A DNA stretch of 64,000 nt. Origin: Anaerolinea thermophila. GTDB lineage: Bacteria > Chloroflexota > Anaerolineae > Anaerolineales > Anaerolineaceae. The notes beneath the pieces are model-generated. The model had not been told where the DNA came from, did no database searches, and was given only the letters and a program-made list of their open reading frames with translations. The stretch covers positions 328,636-392,635 of the forward strand of contig NZ_DYHZ01000004.1 in the NCBI RefSeq assembly GCF_020723905.1, in the 5' to 3' direction. Of this stretch, positions 29,425-38,274 are shown one piece after another. Every line of letters starts with the position of its first letter. Within the stretch, counting starts at the first letter, position 1. The position numbers and the translations under genes were made by a program.

Positions 29425-30771
29425 ATGAAGAAAACCATTGTACTCATTGGAGCCGGAAGCGCTCAGTTCGGTTATGGCACCATTGGTGACATTTTACAGA
29501 GCAAGGTGCTGGAAGGCAGTCACATCGTCCTGCACGATATCAACCCGACCACGATGGGGGTGGTAGAACGCACCGCCCGTCAGTTTATCGAAGAGCACGG
29601 TTTACCGTTCACCATCTCGGCGACCACGAACCGCGCCGAAGCCCTGCAGGGAGCGGATTTCATCATCAGTTCCATTGAGGTGGGCGATCGCTTTGAACTG
29701 TGGGAACAGGACTGGCGTATCCCTCAGCAGTATGGCATTCGTCAGGTTTATGGCGAGAACGGCGGTCCCGGCGGGCTGTTCCACTCGCTGCGCATCATCC
29801 CGCCCATTCTGGAGATCTGCGCCGACGTGATGCGCATCTGCCCCGATGCCTACATGTTCAATTTCTCCAATCCGATGAGCCGCATCTGCACCACTGTGCA
29901 CCGGGCGTTCCCCGATTTGAAGTTCATCGGTCTGTGCCATGAGATTGGCTCCCTGCGCCGCTTCCTGCCCGAGATTCTGGGCGTGCCCTATGAGGCGCTG
30001 GAAGTGCGCGCGGGTGGTTTGAACCACTTCAGCGTGGTGCTTTCGGCAAAGTACAAAGACACCGGCAAGGATGCTTACCCCGATATCCGCGCCAAAGCCC
30101 CTGCCTTCTTTGCCAATATGCCCTCGCTCAGCGCCGAGCACAAGTACTTCAAGGAAACCGGCAAATGGCCCGAGACCAAAGAAGACTTTGCCCACGTGGA
30201 AACCGAAGCCTGGCCCGAGCGGCGCGTCTTCCAGGTCATTCTGGAGAAGTTCGGGCTGATGCCCATCACCTCCGACAGCCACTTCGGCGAGTACATTCAG
30301 TGGGCATACGACGTCACCGATCACCGCGGCATTCTGGACTTCTACCGCTTCTACAAACAGTACCTCTCGCAGGTTCAGCCCAGTATTGAACTGACCCTCA
30401 AAGAGCGGGTGGTGCCGATCATCGAGGGCATCCTCACCGATGCGGGCTATGTGGAAGAAGCCGTCAACATTCCCAACAAAGGCTTGATTGATGACCTGCC
30501 CGAGTGGATTGCGGTGGAAGTACCCGCCATCGTGGATAAGAACGGTGTGCACGGTATTCCGCTGGGCAAACTGCCCGCCGGTTTCAAGGGCTTGCTGATG
30601 AATCAGGTTGCCGTTCACGACCTGACCGCCGAAGCCGTGATTCACAAGTCCAGGGCGCTGGCGCTGCAGGCGCTGATGGTGGATCCGGTGGTGGATATCT
30701 ACCAGGGTCTGGAAGAACTGCTCGATACGATGATTGAGTATCAGGAAAAGTGGCTGGGCTACCTGAAATAA
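29425..30771 (+). CDS. Family 4 glycosidase (alpha-galactosidase/6-phospho-glycosidase family)
   Basis: The 448-residue cytoplasmic enzyme has an N-terminal Rossmann nucleotide site (V-L-I-G-A-G-S-A-Q-F-G). Conserved GH4 blocks are N-F-S-N-P-M-S, G-L-C-H-E-I-G-S (metal-binding Cys-His pair) and G-L-N-H-F. GH4 enzymes use NAD+ and a divalent metal in a redox elimination-addition mechanism. The residues after Cys-His (E-I-G) differ from the C-H-S-V form of MelA alpha-galactosidases, so the sugar specificity is open. It is monocistronic, with its own promoter, GGAG at 10 bases and a terminator. Confidence 0.9.
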   Translation: MKKTIVLIGAGSAQFGYGTIGDILQSKVLEGSHIVLHDINPTTMGVVERTARQFIEEHGLPFTISATTNRAEALQGADFIISSIEVGDRFELWEQDWRIPQQYGIRQVYGENGGPGGLFHSLRIIPPILEICADVMRICPDAYMFNFSNPMSRICTTVHRAFPDLKFIGLCHEIGSLRRFLPEILGVPYEALEVRAGGLNHFSVVLSAKYKDTGKDAYPDIRAKAPAFFANMPSLSAEHKYFKETGKWPETKEDFAHVETEAWPERRVFQVILEKFGLMPITSDSHFGEYIQWAYDVTDHRGILDFYRFYKQYLSQVQPSIELTLKERVVPIIEGILTDAGYVEEAVNIPNKGLIDDLPEWIAVEVPAIVDKNGVHGIPLGKLPAGFKGLLMNQVAVHDLTAEAVIHKSRALALQALMVDPVVDIYQGLEELLDTMIEYQEKWLGYLK

Positions 30772-30792
30772 GCCGCTAGAGCGCGTGTTTGC

Positions 30793-30828
30793 CATCCCCC
30801 CGATGCAGGTCGGGGGGATGATATTTTT
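30793..30828 (+). terminator. Intrinsic terminator after the GH4 gene
   Basis: An 11-bp stem (CATCCCCCCGA 30793-30803 with its complement 30810-30820), loop TGCAGG, then ATATTTTT. Confidence 0.88.
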
Positions 30829-30834
30829 CCCGCT

Positions 30835-32088
30835 TTACGGACACTGGATGAACCCCTGCGCCCAGAGACAGCCGCCGCAGGCGGGGGCATCGTTGCCGTA
30901 GCAGTCTTCCTGATTGCTGTCTGCCATCTCGCAACTGTTGCACACAGTACAGGGGGCAAAGTCGAATACCAGCAAACGCCGGCGCAACTGGCGGTAGGCG
31001 GGCGCATTCCAGATTTCCAGCAGGGGCTGTTCGCGTACATTGCCGTAAGAGACCGCCTGTACCCGGCGCGCCCGGTCATCCAGATAACTGTGGTGGGAAT
31101 GCAACAGCGCCAGACAGGGAGCAACCATGCCATCCCAGCGCACCGAGAGCGAGGGTTTTTCCACAAAAGGGCAGGAATTCATGCCCTGGTTGAGTGGTTG
31201 ACGGGCGAGTGTGACGGATAAGCCTTGTTGAAGCAGGGGCAAAAGGCTTTTGCTCACCGTGGGGGTGAGATCCATGCGCGGAAGGTCAATTTGAGGCGCA
31301 TATTCCGAGGCGGAGGCTTCGCTGAAATATAAAGAGTGACGGTAGAGCATTTCCTCGCGCATGGCAGGCGTGTAGGGCAATACGTTGGTCACCATCAGGC
31401 GATCTGCACCCAGTTCCATACTCAGGCGGAGCAGGTCGGGAAGGTCGGCAATATTGCGCTTCATGGCGACAAAGACGATGCCCAGACGCGGTAAAGATAA
31501 ACCCTGCAATTGACGCCGTTCTTTCAGGTAGCGTAAGCCCTCCAGCACCTGTGGAAGCGCCGCGCCGAGACGTACATCGGCGTAGTGTTCAGGGGTAGCC
31601 CCATCCAGCGAGACCCATAAGCGCTTCAACCCGGCTTGAATCAGACCGTCAATCAGGGCAGGGCGCAGTAAGGTGCCGTTGGTAATTAACTCCACGCTGG
31701 CACCCATCTGAGCCGCCTGCAAAATCATTTCTACAATGTGAGGATGGCTAAGCGGTTCGCCAAATCCACCGAAGAAGACGTCGGGGGTGGGCTGCACATC
31801 ACGCAATCCTTCCAGAATGTGTTCGAAGGTGTCCATGCTCATCCTGCCCGAGGGCTCGTCCCACACGTTGCGCATGCAGGTCACGCAATCCAGGTTGCAC
31901 AGGTCGGTGGGTTCAATGTACACCCGCTTCAGTGCGTCTGCGGGATGCGAAAGGCGAAAGCCTGTTTCGTCTTCTTCAAGGCGCACCCTGGCTCCGCCGG
32001 TAAAACCGTACCGACGGGCAAACCCAACGGGCAACAGCACGTTGCCGCTGGAATCGGTTTTAATGGTTAAGAGATGGCGCTTTTTCAT
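30835..32088 (-). CDS. Radical SAM/SPASM protein with N-terminal AbrB-like domain
   Basis: The 417-residue protein begins with a swapped-hairpin AbrB/SpoVT-like segment (T-I-K-T-D-S-S-G-N-V-L-L-P, about residues 7-50). It continues with a radical SAM core carrying C-N-L-D-C-V-T-C (CxxxCxxC, [4Fe-4S] site), G-G-F-G-E-P and L-I-T-N-G-T. The C-terminal SPASM-like part has C-L-A-L-L, then C-T-V-C-N-S-C, C-Y-G-N and C-G-G-C for auxiliary clusters. SPASM enzymes modify peptides or cofactors; no peptide precursor gene is obvious here. No SD is seen before ATG 32088. The AbrB domain may give DNA binding or dimerisation. Confidence 0.88.
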   Translation of the reverse strand: MKKRHLLTIKTDSSGNVLLPVGFARRYGFTGGARVRLEEDETGFRLSHPADALKRVYIEPTDLCNLDCVTCMRNVWDEPSGRMSMDTFEHILEGLRDVQPTPDVFFGGFGEPLSHPHIVEMILQAAQMGASVELITNGTLLRPALIDGLIQAGLKRLWVSLDGATPEHYADVRLGAALPQVLEGLRYLKERRQLQGLSLPRLGIVFVAMKRNIADLPDLLRLSMELGADRLMVTNVLPYTPAMREEMLYRHSLYFSEASASEYAPQIDLPRMDLTPTVSKSLLPLLQQGLSVTLARQPLNQGMNSCPFVEKPSLSVRWDGMVAPCLALLHSHHSYLDDRARRVQAVSYGNVREQPLLEIWNAPAYRQLRRRLLVFDFAPCTVCNSCEMADSNQEDCYGNDAPACGGCLWAQGFIQCP

Positions 32089-32316
32089 TCAGGAACGATA
32101 TTCGCGAACCAGATTGTTCATCAGGGTCAGTCAGATTGTGAAAAATCAATCAGGAAAGTGATCAAATCATTTTCCGATTGTTCTTTCCATTCTGTCTCTG
32201 TCCACGAAAGGTCTTGAGATGTTAATCTTCTCCTTTAACTGCTCGGGGCGGTGGTAACCTATTGTACTCCTGACTCGCATTTCTCGAGAGCGATTCTTTC
32301 CTCAGCCTCTTAAGGG

Positions 32317-33393
32317 TTACCCTCTCACCACCACGCTGGTGCCCGTATCCTCCCACCAGGTGACCTGATCGAAGGGTACGGCGGGGTGCGTCCAGCGGTA
32401 AATCCAGCGGGCGGCGGCGGGCGAGAGGTTGATGCACCCGTGACTGCGCGGTTTGCCAAAGTCGTTGTGCCAGTAGGTGCCGTGGAAAGAGATGCCGCTT
32501 TCGGTCAGGTAGCACACCCACGGCACGCCGGGTAAGTCGTAACTGTTGGGCGCTGCCAGATCGCCGGATGCCATATGGCGTGAAGGGCGTTTGCGGTTGG
32601 TGATGTAGCGTCCTGCGGGGGTGGAGTAATCGCCGTCAATGAATTTTCCGCCGGTTGCCGCGCGGGTGATGAGCGCGGGTTCATCGTTTTCGTAGGCAAT
32701 CACCAGTTGATCTTTCAGCCATACTTCGATGCGTTTGGCTTCGGGGGGTACATCTGCCGAGAGCGGAGCGACTTCTTCAGGCTTCAACAGGTGCAGATGC
32801 TCGGCGCGGGCGTAATACACCCGCTTGAACTTGTCATCCCACAGCTGGTACCATACGTTGCCCTCGCTGTCCTTCAGCACCTTCTGCACCCAGTGGACGG
32901 TGCTGTAGTACAGGCGGTAGCCCGGACGGTCGGGGCGTTTCAGGTCGCGCAGGGTATCGGTGTAGGGTACGGTCACCTCTGCCAGCCAGCCGGTGGGCGG
33001 CACCGTTGCCGCGGGCGGGTTGAGGCGCAACTCTACCGGCTGAAGTTTGCCCGAATGGGCAAACCCCTTGCCCTTCAGGTGGTACCATACCCGGTTGTGG
33101 GCGGGCTTTTCATCCCCGATGACCACCTCATCCACCTCAAAGACCAGATCGCGCCAGTACACCTGCTGGAGTTTTGCCGAGAAGGACGGGCGGTCGTACA
33201 CCTCCACGTGATCGTCCACACAGCGCACGCGCTTTACCGCCGTCCCATCGGGAGGGTGGTTGAGACGTTCCCATCGGGTATAGGGGTCAAGGAAGGGCAG
33301 GGCGAACAATCCCAGCGCTCCTCTGCTCAGCCAGCGCAGGAACTCGCGCCGGGAGAGGGGGGCAAGGTCGGAAGCAAAGAGCGTGGCAGACAT
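32317..33393 (-). CDS. L,D-transpeptidase (YkuD), probable Tat substrate
   Basis: The 358-residue protein has an N-terminal S-R-R-E-F-L-R-W-L-S-R-G-A-L segment that resembles a twin-arginine signal. Middle regions with SH3-like character follow, then a YkuD catalytic domain with H-G-T-Y-W-H and the active-site S-H-G-C-I-N-L. YkuD enzymes make 3-3 peptidoglycan cross-links or attach proteins. It is the last of three consecutive minus-strand cell-wall genes; the preceding gene ends 3 bases before it starts. Confidence 0.92.
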   Translation of the reverse strand: MSATLFASDLAPLSRREFLRWLSRGALGLFALPFLDPYTRWERLNHPPDGTAVKRVRCVDDHVEVYDRPSFSAKLQQVYWRDLVFEVDEVVIGDEKPAHNRVWYHLKGKGFAHSGKLQPVELRLNPPAATVPPTGWLAEVTVPYTDTLRDLKRPDRPGYRLYYSTVHWVQKVLKDSEGNVWYQLWDDKFKRVYYARAEHLHLLKPEEVAPLSADVPPEAKRIEVWLKDQLVIAYENDEPALITRAATGGKFIDGDYSTPAGRYITNRKRPSRHMASGDLAAPNSYDLPGVPWVCYLTESGISFHGTYWHNDFGKPRSHGCINLSPAAARWIYRWTHPAVPFDQVTWWEDTGTSVVVRG

Positions 33394-33396
33394 GCG

Positions 33397-34461
33397 TCAA
33401 TCGTGGATGTTGACCAGCGTCCCCACCGATGCCCAGTTGTAGAGCCAGCCGGCGTCTTCGGTGCGCAGGTTGACGCACCCATGGCTCATCGGCGTGCCAA
33501 AGTTGTTGTGCCAGTAGGTGCCGTGCAAGCCGTAGCCCTTGTAGAAGTACATCACATAGGGCACATCGGGCAGGTAGTAGCCCGGACCGGACATATCGGC
33601 GTAGCGGTACTTGACGTAAATGCGGAACTGTCCCTGCACGGTGGGATAGCGCCAGGTGCCGGTGGAGACAATGAAGGAGTTCACCAGGCGGTCGTCCTCG
33701 TAGGCGTACAGTTTCTGCTCGGAGAGGTCCACGTCAATCCAGCGTCCTTCCGCTTCAATGGGCGGGGCGGGCTCATCCCGGCGGGGTTCGGGGGTATCGG
33801 TCGGTTCCGGCGTGTCGGTAGGATCGGGGGTGTGGGTCGGGGTAGGCGTGGGGGTCTCGGTGGGGGTGGGCGTCGGTGTGGCGGTTGGGGTGGCAGTGGG
33901 GGTGTTTGTGGGGGTGAGCGAGGGTTTGATCAGCGCCATGACGGGGCGTTCTGCGGCCGAGGCCCGCCTCCACATATCCCAGCCATTGGTAAACCCCAGG
34001 GTGATGACCGCCACAATCACCAGAAAGAGGGCAAATGCCATGCCCTGCACCATCCTCAGCCAGTTCGGTGGGAGGGTAAAGGGGCGTTCCGTCACTGCCC
34101 CGGCAGAGGGCAGAATCATCGGGCGGGTTTCTTCCAGATCCAGCGCCGGAAGGGTCAAACCGGGATGCACTGCCAGGGAATAAGTGGCGGGCTGGGCGCG
34201 CAGACGGCGGACTGCCCAGTGCATTGCCTGGCGCGCCTGCTGACTGGCGGGGTTGATTTCCAGCGCGCGGCGGATGTACGCCACACTGCCCTGCGGAGAT
34301 GCCACTGCCGCCAGCGCCAGCCAGGATTGTTCGTCTTCCGGGGCGAGGCGTACCGCCTGCTGTGCCCAGCGGCGCGCCTGCGCGCGGTCTCGCCTCCGCA
34401 GGGCGCGGATGGCTTGCTGGACGGCTTCGTGGGCGGCGCGCTCATCCCCGCTGGCGATCAT
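33397..34461 (-). CDS. L,D-transpeptidase with TPR-like head and Thr/Pro stalk
   Basis: The 354-residue protein has a cytoplasmic helical TPR-like region ([23 protein letters not shown]) and one membrane helix ([11 protein letters not shown]). An extracellular Thr-Pro repeat stalk follows, then a YkuD domain with H-G-T-Y-W-H and S-H-G-C-V-N-L. ATG 34461 is preferred because it follows the amidase stop by 1 base and has GGGAGG 9 bases upstream; the alternative ATG 34500 lacks an SD. The TPR end could recruit cytoplasmic partners to wall synthesis. Confidence 0.9.
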   Translation of the reverse strand: MIASGDERAAHEAVQQAIRALRRRDRAQARRWAQQAVRLAPEDEQSWLALAAVASPQGSVAYIRRALEINPASQQARQAMHWAVRRLRAQPATYSLAVHPGLTLPALDLEETRPMILPSAGAVTERPFTLPPNWLRMVQGMAFALFLVIVAVITLGFTNGWDMWRRASAAERPVMALIKPSLTPTNTPTATPTATPTPTPTETPTPTPTHTPDPTDTPEPTDTPEPRRDEPAPPIEAEGRWIDVDLSEQKLYAYEDDRLVNSFIVSTGTWRYPTVQGQFRIYVKYRYADMSGPGYYLPDVPYVMYFYKGYGLHGTYWHNNFGTPMSHGCVNLRTEDAGWLYNWASVGTLVNIHD

Positions 34462-34462
34462 C

Positions 34463-35260
34463 TCACGGCGCCTCCCCTCCGCCGGGGTTAATGGTTTCAT
34501 TCCGCAGGTAGCAGAGGATGCCGCGTACCACGCCTTCTGCCACCCGATCGGTCTGATTGACCAGGATATCGCGATCCAGATTCATGAAACCGGTCTCGAT
34601 GATGGCGGCAGGGGTATTGCCGTTAATTTCGCTGAAGGCGTGGTAATCGGTCATATCGTCAGTGACGCTGCCCGGGTGGTAAGGCAGGTTAACGACGCGC
34701 TGATACCGGTCAATCAGGCAGGCGGTCAGCCGTTCGGTCTTTTCGGTCTGCCGGTTGGCTTGCGCCGCCGCCACCTTGAAGCCGGTTGCCTTGTCGTTGA
34801 TGTACTCACACGAATCGTTGTGGATGGACAACAGCACCAGCCCCTGATAGCCGTTCAGGCGGGTATCGAACTCCTGAAAGAGATCCACCTGAAAACCTTC
34901 CTGCATCAGGCGCTGTTTGACCAGCGTGGCAATCTTCAGGTTGATGCTTTCCTCGGTCAGCCCGTCGGGACAGACGGCGCCGGGGTCGTGCCCCCAGTGA
35001 CCGGCGACAATGCCGATGGGCGGGCGCGGTGAGGGGGTGGGGGTGGGCAGAGTTTGCTGGACACTGCGGGCGGCTTCCAGCAGGCGGTTGATGCGGCTCA
35101 TGCGCTGAGCGGCAAACAGATTGGAAGCATTCCAGAAGGTAAACACGGTGGCGACCAGCAAAGCCACGCTGAGCACGGTTTGCAGATTGCGCCAGGTGCT
35201 CACCTCGGGGCTTTCACGGCGTGGACGGGTGGAACGGGGAGATGAAGATTGGGTGGTCAT
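34463..35260 (-). CDS. N-acetylmuramoyl-L-alanine amidase (Amidase_3)
   Basis: The 265-residue protein has one membrane anchor (about 28-45), a Pro/Thr linker and a zinc amidase domain. Likely zinc and catalytic residues are His in A-G-H-W-G, Glu in L-T-E-E-S-I-N, His in L-S-I-H-N-D and Glu in I-I-E-T-G-F-M. These enzymes cut the amide bond between muramic acid and the stem peptide. It is the first gene of a three-gene cell-wall operon with two L,D-transpeptidases. No clear SD was seen. Confidence 0.9.
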   Translation of the reverse strand: MTTQSSSPRSTRPRRESPEVSTWRNLQTVLSVALLVATVFTFWNASNLFAAQRMSRINRLLEAARSVQQTLPTPTPSPRPPIGIVAGHWGHDPGAVCPDGLTEESINLKIATLVKQRLMQEGFQVDLFQEFDTRLNGYQGLVLLSIHNDSCEYINDKATGFKVAAAQANRQTEKTERLTACLIDRYQRVVNLPYHPGSVTDDMTDYHAFSEINGNTPAAIIETGFMNLDRDILVNQTDRVAEGVVRGILCYLRNETINPGGGEAP

Positions 35261-35360
35261 ATCTGTACATCATGGTACCGAAAAAGACAAAAAGAGGCAA
35301 GTTTTTTCCTGCCCTTTTCGGCAATTCAGGACGGTGCAAGAACCTTGCCGGTTTTCGGGA

Positions 35361-36998
35361 TCAGGGTTCGTCCTTCAAACGATGGTACACCGCCAGCACT
35401 TCCAGAATCCGCTCGCGGTCTTGCGCCGCGGATTGCTGGCGTTCGCGCTGCAGGCGCAGGGCAATGCGGTGGAAGATTTCCCGCTGAATCTCGGCGGGGT
35501 TGTACACATCGTCAAATGTGAGCGTAGTATCGCCGACACGGATGTAGACGGTGCCAAAGTTGAGCAACAGCCCGAAAATGCCCAGCCGTTTGTACTCCAC
35601 CCCGAGGATGTTTCGGATGGGCGCCGCCCGCCGTTCTTCGCTCCCCAGCGGTTTACGGTTGATATCCACCACCTGCTCGTTGGTGATGAGGTATTTATCA
35701 TTGTGCCAGTCCAGATAGTTGTACAGCCACCATCCCAGTGCCGCCAGCATGAGGATGAAAAGCAAACCCAGCACGCCCGCCAGGGGGAAGTTTGCCAGTT
35801 TGCCCTGAAGCGCGTTGATAATAAGAACAATGCCGGCGATAAGCAGAGCCAGAAAGAGCACGCCGGGGATGAATGTGCGCCGGAAAAGGATGAACCAGTG
35901 GGTGCGGTACTGAATCATGTCGCCCTGTTCGTAGCGCAGGTGGAACAGATCTGCCAGGAAGGCTTGCAGGCGCGAGGGCTTTGCCGCCGGTTCGGGCGGT
36001 TTGGAAGCCGGCGGCGCGGGCGGCTGTGGATGAATCACCCGGCGGCGGATGGTCTCTTCGAGGGCTTTCATCTCCATCTGGCGCAAACTGGATTGCGCCC
36101 GTTTGACCTGTTCCTGCACGATCCACTCGACGAACTGCGGCATGCGCACCGCGTTGAAGACAATCGAGCCAAAAAAGGTGCGGATGCGCACATCTCCGTA
36201 GCCAAAGATGCGCCCCCAGAAGGTCGTATCCATCTCGGTGGACTGCACCTGATCGTTGGGCGACTCGGTGCGGCTTTCATACAGGAGGATGATGCGTTCC
36301 TGGAACACCACCCGCTTGCTGGTGATGATGTAGTAATCGTTTGCCCAGTCGGCGATGAGCCATACCAGAATGCCGGCAAAGATCAGCGCGCTGATAGCGA
36401 ACAGGATGATCCAGAGCATCTGGGGTAAGGTCAATGCCGTCAACCCCAGCCCGGCAACCACAGGCAATCCCAGCAACGCCAACGGCAGAAGCCTCAGCCA
36501 CAGGAAGATGGGGTGCTTGCGGCTGATGTAATACACCATTTCCTCGGGGTTCACCCAGGGCAGGGTGGTGCGAAGCATGAGATTGTACGAATCCAGCATC
36601 AACTGCAGGCGGGGGATGAGCATCGGGAGGGCATCCACCACGTCGGGGATGTGCCGTCCCGGCAGGCGCAGCAGGGTGACCTCGCTCAATGCCTGCACGG
36701 TCACGCGGTGGATTTCACGCGCTACGAACAGATCGTACCCAAAGGCATCGCCCTCGTCCAGAAAGCCCAGATTTTCCTCGGTGCGCGTCTGGCGCGAGGC
36801 ATGGAGCATTTGCAGGCGTCCTCTGTACACCCAGTAAAAGGCGTTGGCATCGCCCCCCTGTTCAAAGATGATCTCCTCAGGATGAAAGTGGGCTTCCTCA
36901 ATGCGCTCTGCCAGAAAGAGCAGTTTTTCGGTTTCAATGCCGCGAAACAGCACCAGTTTGGAGAGGAAATCGGCAATCTCTTTGGGCTCCAGCGCCAT
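35361..36998 (-). CDS. Membrane protein with cNMP-binding domain and two bacterial PH domains
   Basis: The 545-residue protein opens with a cyclic-nucleotide-binding beta-roll (about 5-125; I-I-F-E-Q-G-G-D-A-N-A-F-Y-W-V, F-G-Y-D-L-F). It then has two copies of a unit made of paired membrane helices plus a bPH domain. The first contains D-W-A-N-D-Y-Y-I-I-T-S-K-R-V-V and G-Y-G-D-V-R-I; the second D-W-H-N-D-K-Y-L-I-T-N-E-Q-V-V and F-G-T-V-Y-I-R. The family's role is unknown. ATG 36998 (M-A-L-E-P) is preferred over 37016: TATACT (minus, 37005-37010) is only 6 bases away, pointing to a leaderless mRNA. Confidence 0.85.
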   Translation of the reverse strand: MALEPKEIADFLSKLVLFRGIETEKLLFLAERIEEAHFHPEEIIFEQGGDANAFYWVYRGRLQMLHASRQTRTEENLGFLDEGDAFGYDLFVAREIHRVTVQALSEVTLLRLPGRHIPDVVDALPMLIPRLQLMLDSYNLMLRTTLPWVNPEEMVYYISRKHPIFLWLRLLPLALLGLPVVAGLGLTALTLPQMLWIILFAISALIFAGILVWLIADWANDYYIITSKRVVFQERIILLYESRTESPNDQVQSTEMDTTFWGRIFGYGDVRIRTFFGSIVFNAVRMPQFVEWIVQEQVKRAQSSLRQMEMKALEETIRRRVIHPQPPAPPASKPPEPAAKPSRLQAFLADLFHLRYEQGDMIQYRTHWFILFRRTFIPGVLFLALLIAGIVLIINALQGKLANFPLAGVLGLLFILMLAALGWWLYNYLDWHNDKYLITNEQVVDINRKPLGSEERRAAPIRNILGVEYKRLGIFGLLLNFGTVYIRVGDTTLTFDDVYNPAEIQREIFHRIALRLQRERQQSAAQDRERILEVLAVYHRLKDEP

Positions 36999-37086
36999 AC
37001 ATTTAGTATAAATCAAAATGTCGGCAGACCGGGTATTCCTTTTCCTTGAAGCCCGAAAGGGATGCTCTGTTTAAGACCTTTTTGGG

Positions 37087-38076
37087 TTACCCTTTGCGCG
37101 GCAGGCTGACCGGCACCGGTTGTTGCCGGGGTGGGAGCGGCTCATCTTCTTCGTAAAGCGTCAGAGTCATGCCTTCCTGCGCCACCACCGTTCCCGGCAG
37201 GATGCGCTCCACCTGTTCCTGGATGAAATCGAGCTGGTCATCGCTGTACTCGGGCGCATGATGGAAAAGCACCAGACGCCCTGCCTGCGCAGCCTGGGCT
37301 GCCTGCACTGCAATGCTGATGGTGGAGTGCCCGAAGCCCTGCGTGTTGGGTAAGCCCGGAACCAGCCCCAGATAATGTTCATCGGTGTACTGAGCATCGT
37401 GAATCAGCACATCCGCGCCGCGGGCAAAATTCGCCAGCCGGCGGTCGCCGTTGACGTAGCCCTCCGTGTCGGTGGCGTACACCAGCGCGTGGTTGCGCCA
37501 GTCAATACGGTAGTGCAGGACTCCCTGCGGGTGGGCATACGAGCGCAGGATGCGAATCAGCACCAGATTCGGGTCGGCGGCGGGGATGGTATCGCTGGCG
37601 CTGAAGAGCGCCACACCGCCCACCGACTCGCCGATGAGAATGACATCCGTTTCCCGCACAGTGGCAAAGCCCAGCCAGGCATTCAGTTCTGCCAGACGGA
37701 TGGGGAAGTAGGGCGGATTCATGACCGTATCCAGCGTCACCTTGGGACTGGAAGCCAGAAAGTCGGGACCGAAGATGTGCAGGCGGGTGGTGGGTAGAAA
37801 TGCCGGAGCAAAGAAGGGGAATCCCTGCGTGTGGTCGTGGTGCAGATGCGAAAAGAGCAGAACGGCTTCCACCGGTTTGCCGCTGGTGCGCGCGCGGCGC
37901 ATCAGGTCGCGTCCCAGAGGGATGATGCCCGTCCCGGCGTCCAGAATGATGGTGTAGCCGTTGACCTGTACCTCTACGCAGGGGGTGTTGCCCCCGTAGC
38001 GCACGGTTGTTTCTCCCGGCATCGGGTAACTGCCGCGCACACCCCAGAACCGAATGGAAAAAGATCGCTCCGACAT
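37087..38076 (-). CDS. Metallo-beta-lactamase-fold hydrolase
   Basis: The 329-residue protein starts F-W-G-V-R-G-S-Y-P, as in phosphodiesterase-like MBL proteins. It carries the metal motif H-L-H-H-D-H-T-Q-G, with later ligands in Y-A-T-D-T-E and a C-terminal F-H-H-A-P-E. It probably hydrolyses a phosphodiester or similar ester; the substrate is unknown. The start is preceded by a GAGGTGAGAG-like SD. It is a single-gene unit on the minus strand. Confidence 0.85.
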   Translation of the reverse strand: MSERSFSIRFWGVRGSYPMPGETTVRYGGNTPCVEVQVNGYTIILDAGTGIIPLGRDLMRRARTSGKPVEAVLLFSHLHHDHTQGFPFFAPAFLPTTRLHIFGPDFLASSPKVTLDTVMNPPYFPIRLAELNAWLGFATVRETDVILIGESVGGVALFSASDTIPAADPNLVLIRILRSYAHPQGVLHYRIDWRNHALVYATDTEGYVNGDRRLANFARGADVLIHDAQYTDEHYLGLVPGLPNTQGFGHSTISIAVQAAQAAQAGRLVLFHHAPEYSDDQLDFIQEQVERILPGTVVAQEGMTLTLYEEDEPLPPRQQPVPVSLPRKG

Positions 38077-38274
38077 CTCTCACCTCCCTCAAAGGCAGTT
38101 GAATCGTACTCCGGTTTGCTGGGGGTAAAAAGGAAAAAGTTCTCAGATACGCAGAAATTACCAGCAAATTGCCGCGGGTTTTCCTGAAATCCACCAACCT
38201 GACGAAAACCTCCAAAGGGGCAAATGCCGGTATAATCCTTTCAACACCCCATGTTTCTGGAGGCGGCTGTCCGC

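Noticed and set aside
33770..33925. Repetitive GGGGTN-type DNA that could be taken for a satellite or CRISPR-like array
   Set aside because: It encodes the Thr-Pro stalk of a transpeptidase; there are no unique spacers.
32707..34491. 594-codon plus-strand frame opposite the L,D-transpeptidase genes
   Set aside because: Gly/Val/His-rich antisense of the YkuD genes and of the Thr-Pro stalk.
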